Assembly (NCBI RefSeq): GCF_018130065.1
Contig: NZ_JAFCME010000004.1
Location: forward strand, 62,001-126,000
Reading direction: 5' to 3'
Origin: Bradyrhizobium sp. AUGA SZCCT0158
GTDB lineage: Bacteria; Pseudomonadota; Alphaproteobacteria; Rhizobiales; Xanthobacteraceae
Length of the DNA: 64,000 nucleotides
The notes beneath the pieces are model-generated. The model searched no databases and was not told the DNA's origin. It saw only the letters and a program-made list of their open reading frames with translations. A program made the translations under genes and the position numbers. Positions 45,784-53,444 of this stretch are shown one piece after another. How positions within the stretch are numbered: the first letter of the stretch is position 1; every line of letters begins with the position of its first letter.

Positions 45784-46749
45784 ATGGCCCCCACACGCAA
45801 AGCTGCAAAGCGGTCGAAGCCGGCAAGAAAAAAATCACCAAAGAAATCACCAAAGAAATCGGCAAAAAAATCGGCAAGAAAACGATCAAGCAAAAGGTCG
45901 GTGAAGGCGGAGTCGCCAAAGGTCGCCGCCCGGCGCGCAGCGTCGATCGCGACGAGTCCGAAAGGCACGGTCAAGGCGCGGGTTGCGGCTGCCGCACTGG
46001 CGCCCCTTGCGGTGTGCGAGAGCGACAAGGACCTTCAGGCGATGTTGAAGACCCTGCGCAACCAGGATGAGCCCGTCAAAGTGCGGCTTGCAGCGCTGCA
46101 AGCAATGCAGGCGGCAAGTTTCAGTGTCGTGGCGTTCGAGTCGAGCCGCGGAGATTACATCGCCACGCTGCGGGCGATCGCGGATGATCCGGATCCAGAA
46201 CTGCGTCAGCGCGTGCTCGGTATCCTGGCGCGGGAGAAGGACGGCTATGCGCAGAAAAAGCTTCTCGAGGGGTTGAAGGATCCCAAGAAGGCGCTGGTCC
46301 CGCCGGAAAAGGCGTTGCAGCTTCTCAGCTATGATGTGCACGCGGACGCCTATTCGGCAGCGCGCGACATCGTCAAGAAGCCGCCGGATGAGATGGCTCG
46401 GCGCGAGGCCTTGCGGCTGCTTGCGGCGGACGCCACCGCCGCGCCGATGTTCGAGAAGCTGCTGCGCGACAAGAAGGAGCTGCGCGAGGTCAGGCAGATT
46501 GCGGCCTCCGCGCTGCAGGCGCTCAAGCCTGAAAAAATGCAGCAGCACGCGCGCGAGATCCTCCTCGACAAGTCGGACTACGACGACATCAAGGCAACGA
46601 GCCTCACAGCGTTGGCCCAGTTTGGCGATCAGGAGGCCATCGGCAAGGACAAGGCGTTGCTCAAGAGCGTCGATCGGCTCAGCGCCGGCAAGGCGTCCGC
46701 GAAGTACAAGCAAAGCGCCTCGCGATTTCTCGGTAAATATGGCCAGTGA
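45784..46749 (+). CDS. HEAT-repeat protein with lysine-rich N-terminus
   Basis: A 321-aa protein. Residues 1-45 are Lys/Ser/Arg-rich with a repeated KKSPKKS-type unit, resembling histone H1-like tails that bind nucleic acid or polyanions. Residues 75-320 consist of helical repeats of about 30 residues, seen in VRLAALQAMQAASF, LRQRVLGILAREK, VRQIAASALQAL and IKATSLTALAQFG, the HEAT pattern. It probably acts as a scaffold. It follows the tyrosinase gene by 27 bases and precedes the SCO-like gene by 12. No enzyme motif is visible. Confidence 0.82.
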   Translation: MAPTRKAAKRSKPARKKSPKKSPKKSAKKSARKRSSKRSVKAESPKVAARRAASIATSPKGTVKARVAAAALAPLAVCESDKDLQAMLKTLRNQDEPVKVRLAALQAMQAASFSVVAFESSRGDYIATLRAIADDPDPELRQRVLGILAREKDGYAQKKLLEGLKDPKKALVPPEKALQLLSYDVHADAYSAARDIVKKPPDEMARREALRLLAADATAAPMFEKLLRDKKELREVRQIAASALQALKPEKMQQHAREILLDKSDYDDIKATSLTALAQFGDQEAIGKDKALLKSVDRLSAGKASAKYKQSASRFLGKYGQ

Positions 46750-46761
46750 GGTGAGTGGGCG

Positions 46762-47994
46762 ATGCCACGTGTCAAACCGGCGAGCCAGCTCTCGGAAGCA
46801 CAGTTTGCGGCATTGGTCGACGGGCTGGCCGTCGATCCGGGTCGTCGCGAGCTGCTGACGGAGCTGTTGCAGGAAAATCACCCCGTTTACGCGGAGTGCG
46901 GGGCGGCGGCGGTCGTGCGGATGCGCGGCTGGATCCTTCTCGCCCTTGCGCGCGCTGGCGTTCCGGACGGCGCGCTGATCTTTCTGCTCGAAGAGCTGGA
47001 CGCCGGGGTTGACCCATATCTGGTCGCGGCTGCCGCGCGCGCGCTGCGGTCGTACCCGCGTCCGACCGGCACGCTCGCAGCGTTCGTCATGCGCGCTCTG
47101 ACAAACATCCGCTATCGCGACGAGCCCGTGTCATTTGAAGCCTATGGCGAATATGCCATGTCCGTCGCCGGAACCAGCGCGGTTCGCGAACTGCTCGCGA
47201 CGTTGGCGTGGCTCGGGCCGTTGGCGCGCGGCGTCATTCCCGAGCTGATGCTGCTTCGTGCCCAAGGCGGCCGCGGTTCCAGGAAGTTGCGCATCGACAT
47301 CGACCGCGCCATCCAGGCGATCTCCGGCGCCGATCAGGACGCGAGTAGCAGTTCGCACGCATGCTGTGGCGCGGCGTCAGACAGTCTGCCAGGCACGGTT
47401 TCGTGGACGGCCGGTTCCCGCTGCGATGCCGGGCCGATCGAGAACGTTGTTCTCGAGGATCACGACGGAAAACGGATTACCTTCGAGGAATTCTTCAAAG
47501 GAAGGCCGGCCATCGTCGTGTTTTTCTACACGCGCTGCGACAATCCGATGAAGTGCTCGCTGACAGTGGCAAAACTCGCGCGCGTTCAGGGACTGCTTGA
47601 CGCGCAGGGGCTGGGCGAGCGAATCCAGACCGCTGCCATTACCTATGATCCGGCGTTTGACCTGCCCGAACGTCTTCGCATTTACGCGCAGGACCGGGGG
47701 GTGCGGTTGGATGCCCGACACCGGATGCTGCGGGCGCTGGATAACGACGCGCTTCGCCGGCATTTCGAGCTCGGCGTCAACTTTATCGAGTCGCTGGTCA
47801 ACCGGCATCGCATCGAGGTCTACATTCTGGATTCACAAGCGCGGATCGCGGTCTCCTTCGAGCGGATCCACTGGGATGAACGGGAGGTCGTGACCCACGC
47901 AATCGAACTGCTGAAGGAGCGGGAGCCCGGCGCCGGACAAGGCCAGCCGCGCTCGTGCTGTTCGTCCTCCGCAACCGCTGGACGGGCAGGCTGA
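46762..47994 (+). CDS. HEAT-like/SCO1-like (redoxin) fusion protein
   Basis: A 410-aa protein with an N-terminal helical repeat region (about 1-190) joined to a SCO1/SenC-like thioredoxin domain (about 225-385). The latter contains IVVFFYTRCDNPMKCSLT, in which Cys259 and Cys265 are five residues apart in place of the usual CxxxC copper-binding pair of Sco1. Two vicinal Cys pairs, C201-C202 (HACCGA) and C399-C400 (SCCSS), flank the domain. There is no signal peptide or membrane anchor, unlike ordinary Sco proteins. It is the last gene of the tyrosinase operon and may deliver copper or reduce the active site. Confidence 0.82.
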   Translation: MPRVKPASQLSEAQFAALVDGLAVDPGRRELLTELLQENHPVYAECGAAAVVRMRGWILLALARAGVPDGALIFLLEELDAGVDPYLVAAAARALRSYPRPTGTLAAFVMRALTNIRYRDEPVSFEAYGEYAMSVAGTSAVRELLATLAWLGPLARGVIPELMLLRAQGGRGSRKLRIDIDRAIQAISGADQDASSSSHACCGAASDSLPGTVSWTAGSRCDAGPIENVVLEDHDGKRITFEEFFKGRPAIVVFFYTRCDNPMKCSLTVAKLARVQGLLDAQGLGERIQTAAITYDPAFDLPERLRIYAQDRGVRLDARHRMLRALDNDALRRHFELGVNFIESLVNRHRIEVYILDSQARIAVSFERIHWDEREVVTHAIELLKEREPGAGQGQPRSCCSSSATAGRAG

Positions 47995-48025
47995 GTTTGC
48001 ATTGATGCGGCAAAGTGTTTAGGCG

Positions 48026-48559
48026 GTGAGCGACGCCTATCTAGCTGCCGATGGAACACACCTTATGGACCTACACGTATGGAACAAGCCCTCTGTTGTA
48101 CTTAGGGCACTTATGGAAGCTCGTCATCTCATGGCTGATCGCGAGAACGAATTGAAGGATGTAGTGGACGCTCTGGTTAAGTCTGCATCTCAGTACATCG
48201 ACAAACAGGAGGAAGATGCAAACCCGTACACGCAAGCTGCAAGGGAAAAGGAAGAAGATGAGGTGCGCAAGGGCGCAGTTGAAGACGCACGGATGGTTGC
48301 CAAGATACTCATTAGCCAAGGCGGGGATGCAGCACGTGAAGCGCTTGGTTTCCCTCCTCCGAACCCTCTTGAACAACAGAAGTTGCGCGAAACGATCCTA
48401 CTCAACCCGGAGCGAGCAGCTATGGGACTTAATTCGGTTATCCTAGAAATTGACGATGACGCGGACCACGGAGTTGCAGGTTCTCATTATTGGGTCGCTG
48501 CAAACCTATATTTGCCCGCACTTGTCGGAATTGATGCCTTGCCGCTGGAGAGGGAATGA
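48026..48559 (+). CDS. Hypothetical protein, foreign base composition
   Basis: A 177-aa protein, mostly helical, with a charged middle segment rich in Glu and Lys (YIDKQEEDANPYTQAAREKEEDEVRK). No domain is recognised. Codon use includes many AT-ending codons unlike the neighbouring genes, and local GC is lower, so it looks recently acquired. The start is ambiguous: GTG at 48026 or ATG at 48065. It is convergent with the tRNA-Gln gene and lies on the other side of it from the island. Confidence 0.65.
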   Translation: MSDAYLAADGTHLMDLHVWNKPSVVLRALMEARHLMADRENELKDVVDALVKSASQYIDKQEEDANPYTQAAREKEEDEVRKGAVEDARMVAKILISQGGDAAREALGFPPPNPLEQQKLRETILLNPERAAMGLNSVILEIDDDADHGVAGSHYWVAANLYLPALVGIDALPLERE

Positions 48560-48691
48560 ACGGGAGGGGTGCCTGTCACTGGTCACCTACTGGGATTGGC
48601 ATTCTTGAGGTGTGGTTGAGGAGTGTGGTTGCAGGGTTTGGTACGTTCGAAAAGTCCTATAAAATAAGGCCGTGTTGAATAGTGGTAAGTC

Positions 48692-48765
48692 TGGCTGGGG
48701 AACTAGGATTCGAACCTAGACAAACAGAGTCAGAGTCTGTTGTGCTACCGTTACACCATTCCCCA
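48692..48765 (-). tRNA. tRNA-Gln (anticodon CUG)
   Basis: The minus strand folds as a complete tRNA: acceptor TGGGGAA pairing with TTCCCCA, D arm containing GTGTAACGGTAGC, anticodon stem-loop with CTCTGAC loop (anticodon CTG), T arm GGTTCGAATCC, and an encoded CCA (48692-48694). CAG-decoding glutamine tRNA. Its first 22 bases are repeated at 53222-53243, which marks the ends of the adjacent island. Confidence 0.96.
48744..48765. repeat. Left attachment repeat inside tRNA-Gln
   Basis: The sequence GCTACCGTTACACCATTCC, with CCA following, makes up the 5' end of the tRNA-Gln gene and recurs perfectly (22 of 22) at 53222-53243. It forms one end of the roughly 4.5-kb island. Confidence 0.85.
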
Positions 48766-48778
48766 TCTAAGTACTTGA

Positions 48779-48809
48779 TATATAAGCACTTTTTTGAAGA
48801 GTTTTACAA
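48779..48809 (-). promoter_or_regulatory. Candidate tRNA-Gln promoter on island side
   Basis: On the minus strand TATATA (48784-48779) lies about 14 bases before the tRNA 5' end, with TTGTAA 19 bases upstream (48809-48804). Both lie in island DNA, past the attachment repeat, so the tRNA may depend on an island-supplied promoter. Confidence 0.4.
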
Positions 48810-48959
48810 GGCCATTATACGGACTCTCGCAAACGCTCCGGGCGGTCATATAGCCGCGTCGATGCTATTGGTCCAGTCCTACCGTAGAAGCAATTCATCT
48901 ATTTGGGTCGCCACTACCGACCCTAGGTTTCGCCGCAGAAGCAGGGAGCGATCTCGCGA

Positions 48960-49925
48960 ATGGAGGACATTACGACGGCTTGGCGCGATCGCGTGCCCCC
49001 GGAAGCAGGGTTCGCTCACCTACTCAGTTCCGCAATACATATCGTTGAGCAGCAAGACACTGATTTGCTTTGGCCAGTGAGGGACGGGTCCCAGATCTTG
49101 GTCAGCGATTATTCCGGCCAGCATCGCCAGGCGACACACGAAGTGTACTCGTTCCTTGTCATTACGAAGCACGTCCTCGACGGCTGGCTGCCCCAGCTAG
49201 ACGAATTTCGGCAAACATTCCTACCGGACGGTCGCCGGCTCTCCTTCAAGCAGTTGCGAGAACCGGTCCGGCGCCGTGCCTATCCGCATTTCCTGGATGT
49301 AGTAGGTCGTCTGCCTGCCAATCTCATTACGATTATGATCGACAACCGTGTCGGCACCATCGCCCCTGGTGGTCCGGCCGAGACCGCTTTGATCTTCGAC
49401 GACTGTTTCTCAGCTAATGCCTCAGCCGCCAGCGTCGAGAAGATGTTTCGTTTGGCGTTCTTCGTTGCTCTGCTGGGAGCAGGCCTTCGAGACGAAGAGC
49501 AACCGTCACTGTGGATCAGTGATCATGATGAGGCCCTCGACACCTTCGGCAAGCGTGATGGGCTGGGGCGACTGGCAAGTTACCTCAGCTTTGGCTTTAC
49601 GGGATGGCGGAATCCAGCCCAACAGAATTTTCTTACAACCGAGGCCCCAAATTGCCCCAGGTGGGTGGAAGATCTTGCTGCTATTCCCGATATTTCTGCC
49701 GGAGCTTGCGCCCAGCTCAGCAACACGCTCCCGCTCTTTGAAGGCAGCAAAACCTGGACAATTCGGTTGCGCTCGCAGGTCGAGCCTGATTGGCGGGCAA
49801 AGGTTTTCGGAGATTGGTTATCGGAGCCGCATGGGGTCCTGCGGCACGTTCTTTTGCGCCTAGCCCCTGATGAAACCGGAGAAGTGCGAGCTTCAGCTCA
49901 GAAGTTCGTCCGGCGTTCAGTCTGA
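48960..49925 (+). CDS. Hypothetical island protein, possible RNase H-fold nuclease
   Basis: A 321-aa protein that I do not recognise with certainty. Three strand-Asp motifs, VSDYSGQHRQATHEVYSFLVI, IMIDNRV and LWISDHDEALD, are spaced as in DUF3800-like RNase H-fold proteins, so a nuclease is a possibility. It has no signal peptide or membrane helix. It lies inside the tRNA-Gln island, opposite in strand to the three-gene operon. Function is unproven. Confidence 0.65.
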   Translation: MEDITTAWRDRVPPEAGFAHLLSSAIHIVEQQDTDLLWPVRDGSQILVSDYSGQHRQATHEVYSFLVITKHVLDGWLPQLDEFRQTFLPDGRRLSFKQLREPVRRRAYPHFLDVVGRLPANLITIMIDNRVGTIAPGGPAETALIFDDCFSANASAASVEKMFRLAFFVALLGAGLRDEEQPSLWISDHDEALDTFGKRDGLGRLASYLSFGFTGWRNPAQQNFLTTEAPNCPRWVEDLAAIPDISAGACAQLSNTLPLFEGSKTWTIRLRSQVEPDWRAKVFGDWLSEPHGVLRHVLLRLAPDETGEVRASAQKFVRRSV

Positions 49926-50001
49926 ACTCTCAATGAGACAGGCTAGTGGAACGGGTGATCGGCTTGCGCTGGAAGCGATAGTGATCATCCGCCGCGAGCC
50001 C

Positions 50002-50241
50002 TTATTTCTTGCCATCTCTCGGAAGGTCGGCGCTCACCAACATCTGATCATAGAGCCAGCGCTTCTTACGCAGTTCTTGAAGGTCTGCAGCCACAGCTTC
50101 ACCGAATTTACGGATCGCTACTGATACTTCATCAATGCGAGCCGGCAAATCTTCCCGCGCTTTCATCTCGGCTTCGTCAATCTTCGCCCTGTCGTCGTCG
50201 GAAAGTTCGTATTCGGGGTCATCTGCGTAAACCGATCCATT
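50002..50241 (-). pseudogene. Continuation of the interrupted two-TM gene after in-frame TAG
   Basis: After the TAG at 50242-50244 the same minus-strand frame stays open for 79 codons to TAA at 50002-50004, encoding NGSVYADDPEYELSDDDR, then KIDEAEMKAREDLPARID and on to a Lys-rich end. The charged, helical, protein-like composition indicates the true C-terminus of the preceding gene, cut off by an amber codon. A CAG to TAG change is the simplest cause. Confidence 0.65.
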
Positions 50242-50784
50242 CTAGTCCGACATACAGTGGCTGAGCCGCTTGAGGATGTCGATGAGGTTTTGCCGTTCTG
50301 CTGTGATCTCGGCAGACCCGAAATTTCTATTCTGCCGTTGAATTAGACGGTCACGTGTGCTGTCCACGGTTTGGTTCATATCCCACACCCAGTGAGGAAG
50401 TACGGCGTGGTCATGCTCGCGGTGATGGTAGCCACGCGCCAGATCCTCGGACAGCGTTTGAAGGGCGGCCAGCTCTGGTTTGAGCCAACTCTCCAATCGC
50501 TTTTCGCGGTCCACATGAACCTGCTGCAAGGCAACTGCTGTCTGCACCGAGGACAGCTTGAGCTGCTTCAGAACCGGCTGGACAGTCAGCCATGCCACAA
50601 AGAGCGCGCCAAACATTGCAATGAGTGTTTGATATCGAGAAAGCCACCATTCAACACATCCAAACGGAGCCTCTTTGATTTGTTCGCATCCGCCATTGAA
50701 GGTGGCGCCGTAGGAGAAGCCTAATACTAGCGCGAGGACTGCCGCCGCGGCGACGAGGACCCTCGTATTGCGATTGTCAGTCAT
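50242..50784 (-). CDS. Two-TM hypothetical protein, ends at in-frame amber codon
   Basis: A 180-aa protein with two N-terminal hydrophobic segments (VLVAAAAVLALVLGFSYG and TLIAMFGALFVAWLTV) and a long charged, partly coiled-coil C-terminal part ending LSHCMSD before TAG. The same frame continues for 79 codons after that stop, so the native protein was probably about 260 residues. The ATG at 50784 is taken; an upstream GTG at 50817 overlaps the preceding gene's spacer. It is the third gene of the DUF5131-TcmP operon, 37 bases downstream of TcmP. Confidence 0.75.
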   Translation of the reverse strand: MTDNRNTRVLVAAAAVLALVLGFSYGATFNGGCEQIKEAPFGCVEWWLSRYQTLIAMFGALFVAWLTVQPVLKQLKLSSVQTAVALQQVHVDREKRLESWLKPELAALQTLSEDLARGYHHREHDHAVLPHWVWDMNQTVDSTRDRLIQRQNRNFGSAEITAERQNLIDILKRLSHCMSD

Positions 50785-50820
50785 TCGGGATCGAACCACA
50801 TGCGATCTTAACGGCACGCG

Positions 50821-52086
50821 TCACTTTCTTCCTCGCCCTTTCTGGTCGTCAAAGAAGATCGGAAAAAAACTGCGCTGCTGCTTTAGACGCAATATATCGC
50901 TGGTCTTGATCGTGTTGGCCCTGCGGCGCTCGCCACCGCCTTGTTCGGTGATGACCTCGAGGTCCGGATTTTCGATGATCGCTGAATTGATATCGAGCAT
51001 GTGAGCGGGCGTCGCGTTGTAGATACTCGCGTAGAAATCCCCGACGGGAATTGCATCGCCGTAATTTGTGATGAGCCGTGGAATGTCATCATGGAGCTGC
51101 TTTCGTGCCTCTTCCCTTCCTCTCTCGTCGAACAGATATAGCATAGTGTCCGCTTCACTCGGATCGTAGGATAGCATGTGCAGACCCGAGCGACCGTAGT
51201 GCGCTTGGGTGCTGCTGTTCTGATGCAGGACGTTATTGTATTCCTGACGGGCGCGAACCGAATTTGCGAAATGGATGAGCCAATAGCGCCAGCCGTCCGG
51301 ATTATGAATGGAAAACGGGCTAACGTAGTTCGCACACCGCCGGAACGAGTCAAATACAAGACGCTCGGCTGCGCCAAGCCACGCATCTTTGCTCATCAAG
51401 CCATCCAGCTGCGACAGGTCATCTGGGCTAACGCCAAATGGCGCAAGCTGCTTGGCCAGCGCAGCCCGATCCGTCTGGTGCAAGAACGTCAGCAGCGTCT
51501 GGATGCCGAACGTATAGAAAATTTCAACCGATGTGAACGACGCAACAATGTTGCCGATTGTGTTTATTTCAACACTGCCGGTTCCGCACTGATCCAGGTT
51601 AAAAAGGACGTTGTGATAGCTACCGCGCTCCAGCAGTTGCTTCACCTCAGGATAAAGTTCGTCGAACTTCTCATTCCGATACTCGATGCGAAGATGCAGT
51701 TTTGGCACGTTTGCATTGATTTCGGCGATCAAGGGGGCAGCATTCGTCTTCAGCAGCTCGACGGTGTCTTTATCGAAGTCGTTCAGGATGAGTAGGCATT
51801 CGATGTCGAGCGGAGACATCCCCTCGGCCTGACGCTTGATGTTGAACTGCTCCGTCGCAACGCGGAGTTCGTTTACAAAGATGAGCGGCGAGCCCGGACT
51901 GCCGCACTTGTATCGACCGCCGCCCGCAAAACCATCGACGATGGCAAGACGAAACCGGGATTGCTGGGGAAGCTGACAGCGAACGGCCAGGTATCGCGCG
52001 ACGTATTCGCCAATAACCTTATGCTTGCGCCTCGAGTGCTCCTCAAGGACAGCACCCACAAGCCACGAATATGGTTTTTTCGACAT
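50821..52086 (-). CDS. tcmP: Three-Cys-motif partner protein TcmP
   Basis: A 421-aa protein of the TcmP family (TIGR04474-like). The N-terminus has EEHSRRKHKVIGEYVARYL and IVDGFAGGGRYKCGSPGSPLIF, the family's hallmark region, which reads like a divergent methyltransferase-type nucleotide loop. The family takes its name from its constant neighbour, the three-Cys-motif protein, encoded here 39 bases upstream. The biochemical activity of the pair is unknown to me. It is the second gene of the island operon. Confidence 0.88.
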   Translation of the reverse strand: MSKKPYSWLVGAVLEEHSRRKHKVIGEYVARYLAVRCQLPQQSRFRLAIVDGFAGGGRYKCGSPGSPLIFVNELRVATEQFNIKRQAEGMSPLDIECLLILNDFDKDTVELLKTNAAPLIAEINANVPKLHLRIEYRNEKFDELYPEVKQLLERGSYHNVLFNLDQCGTGSVEINTIGNIVASFTSVEIFYTFGIQTLLTFLHQTDRAALAKQLAPFGVSPDDLSQLDGLMSKDAWLGAAERLVFDSFRRCANYVSPFSIHNPDGWRYWLIHFANSVRARQEYNNVLHQNSSTQAHYGRSGLHMLSYDPSEADTMLYLFDERGREEARKQLHDDIPRLITNYGDAIPVGDFYASIYNATPAHMLDINSAIIENPDLEVITEQGGGERRRANTIKTSDILRLKQQRSFFPIFFDDQKGRGRK

Positions 52087-52125
52087 TCGCCCCTGAGAAA
52101 GTGCTGATATCCCCCGGCATCATTC

Positions 52126-52905
52126 TCAGAGCGCGAGCGAAGCCTTCGGCATCTCGTCCCAAACCTTATCGCGATATACACGGCCATTGGCCTTCTTGGA
52201 ACGGCGCTTGTTGTCTTTCCCCCAAGTCCCCCACTGCTTGAAGAAAAACGCAGTCTTGTGCGTTGCACAACGATCAAAGATTTCATCGATCCATTCCTCG
52301 CGGATCGGCCGGGCGGACCTGCCGCTCTCTCCACCGACGATAGCCCAGTGGATGTCGCGGAGATCAATCGCTCCGACAGAACCGATCAGCGGTTCAAATG
52401 AAATAAAACGGATTGCGGCCGGCACGGTGCGCAGGTGATTGATACGGTCAACGACGTCAGCATTCTCGACGCTGGTGCCGAGCCACACGTTTGGCAAAAC
52501 CTCGCCGATCTTCGAGCGAACGAGCGCGGCCATTCGCTCCGGGCGTTTGGTGAGGATCTGGTAGTGATGGTGCGGCGTGGCGCGCATCACCGCCCATACT
52601 TTCAGAATGAAAGCATCCGTGACCCGTCCGTGAAACAAGTCGGACATCGAGTTGACGAAAATCTTCCGCGACTTTTTCCAGCGCAGTGGAATATCCAAAG
52701 CCGCCTTGTCTTCGCGGACGACGCCGTTCCAAACCGTTCGTTTTCCGCTACGGCGCGTGAGCCCTCTGTACTTCGGGAGATTCATCGCCTGAAGACGTCT
52801 TGCCATCTCCATGGCATAGCAATTCGTGCAACCAGCGCTGACGATAGAACAGCCTGCAACCGGATTCCAGGTGGCGTCGGTCCATTCAATCTGCGTCTCG
52901 GCCAT
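52126..52905 (-). CDS. DUF5131 / phage Gp37-Gp68 family three-Cys-motif protein
   Basis: A 259-aa protein with the three-Cys motif C19-x6-C26-x2-C29 in NPVAGCSIVSAGCTNCYAMEMARR, a radical-SAM-like or zinc-like site, followed by NSMSDLFHG, YQILTKRPERM, NVWLGTSVEN, FISFEPLIG and VGGESG, all hallmarks of the Gp37/Gp68 family. It is often found in phages and islands next to TcmP. The start at 52905 (MAETQIEWTD) has GGGGA nearby. It is the first gene of the operon, with the putative SOS-controlled promoter about 95 bases upstream. Confidence 0.9.
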   Translation of the reverse strand: MAETQIEWTDATWNPVAGCSIVSAGCTNCYAMEMARRLQAMNLPKYRGLTRRSGKRTVWNGVVREDKAALDIPLRWKKSRKIFVNSMSDLFHGRVTDAFILKVWAVMRATPHHHYQILTKRPERMAALVRSKIGEVLPNVWLGTSVENADVVDRINHLRTVPAAIRFISFEPLIGSVGAIDLRDIHWAIVGGESGRSARPIREEWIDEIFDRCATHKTAFFFKQWGTWGKDNKRRSKKANGRVYRDKVWDEMPKASLAL

Positions 52906-52999
52906 GACCGTCCCCGTATCGCACTTTCGATCACGTCGTTCTTCGATCATAGGCGTAGCAGGTTAACCGTTAATACCGGGTTGGGCTGTAGCGCCCAGC

Positions 53000-53028
53000 A
53001 TGTTCATGGTTTGTTCTATTGATGTCAA
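53000..53028 (-). promoter_or_regulatory. Candidate LexA-controlled promoter of the DUF5131-TcmP operon
   Basis: On the minus strand TTGACA (53028-53023) is followed after 17 bases by GAACAT (53005-53000). Between and over these lies the direct repeat GTTC-N7-GTTC on the plus strand (53002-53016), the LexA box type known in Alphaproteobacteria. A repressor there would cover the -10 region. An 8-base motif alone could arise by chance about once or twice in 64 kb, so the exact promoter overlap is the main argument. Confidence 0.6.
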
Positions 53029-53221
53029 GCCGTAGAATCTGAAGGATTTCCACCGTGAAACGGCAGGTGGAAACCGACGTTCTCCCGATGTGGAGGTTGC
53101 GCAGATTCTATTACAGAGTTTTACAAACCGCTGGGAAACGCGGGGATTTATGGGGACAAAACCGGGGTGATCTTGTAAAATCACCGGAGGAATATCAATG
53201 GGTTAGGCCGAAAACCGTTAG

Positions 53222-53243
53222 GCTACCGTTACACCATTCCCCA
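53222..53243. repeat. Right attachment repeat (tRNA-Gln 5' fragment)
   Basis: Perfect 22-base copy of the 5' end of the tRNA-Gln gene (48744-48765), with no further tRNA sequence to its left. It marks the right end of the island; chromosomal DNA resumes at 53244. Confidence 0.85.
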
Positions 53244-53444
53244 AGAATTACTGAGTGACATCAATAGCTTAGTGAGTCGGTCGGCAATTTCTCGCGCCCG
53301 AATTCCAAGAATCCGGCGAACTGGCGCCCTTCTACTCGCTACCTTGCGCCCTTGGCAAGCGCGCGGGGAAGGCGTTGTTGCATAGGGTCCGGCAAATCCG
53401 CCGGTATTTTGGGACGCGGCCGGGCCGCAGTCAGGCCTTGGCCG

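Noticed and set aside
48779..53130. A 12-base sequence AGAGTTTTACAA present near both island ends
   Set aside because: Short and not at equal distance from the 22-bp repeats; could be chance, so not called as part of the attachment site.
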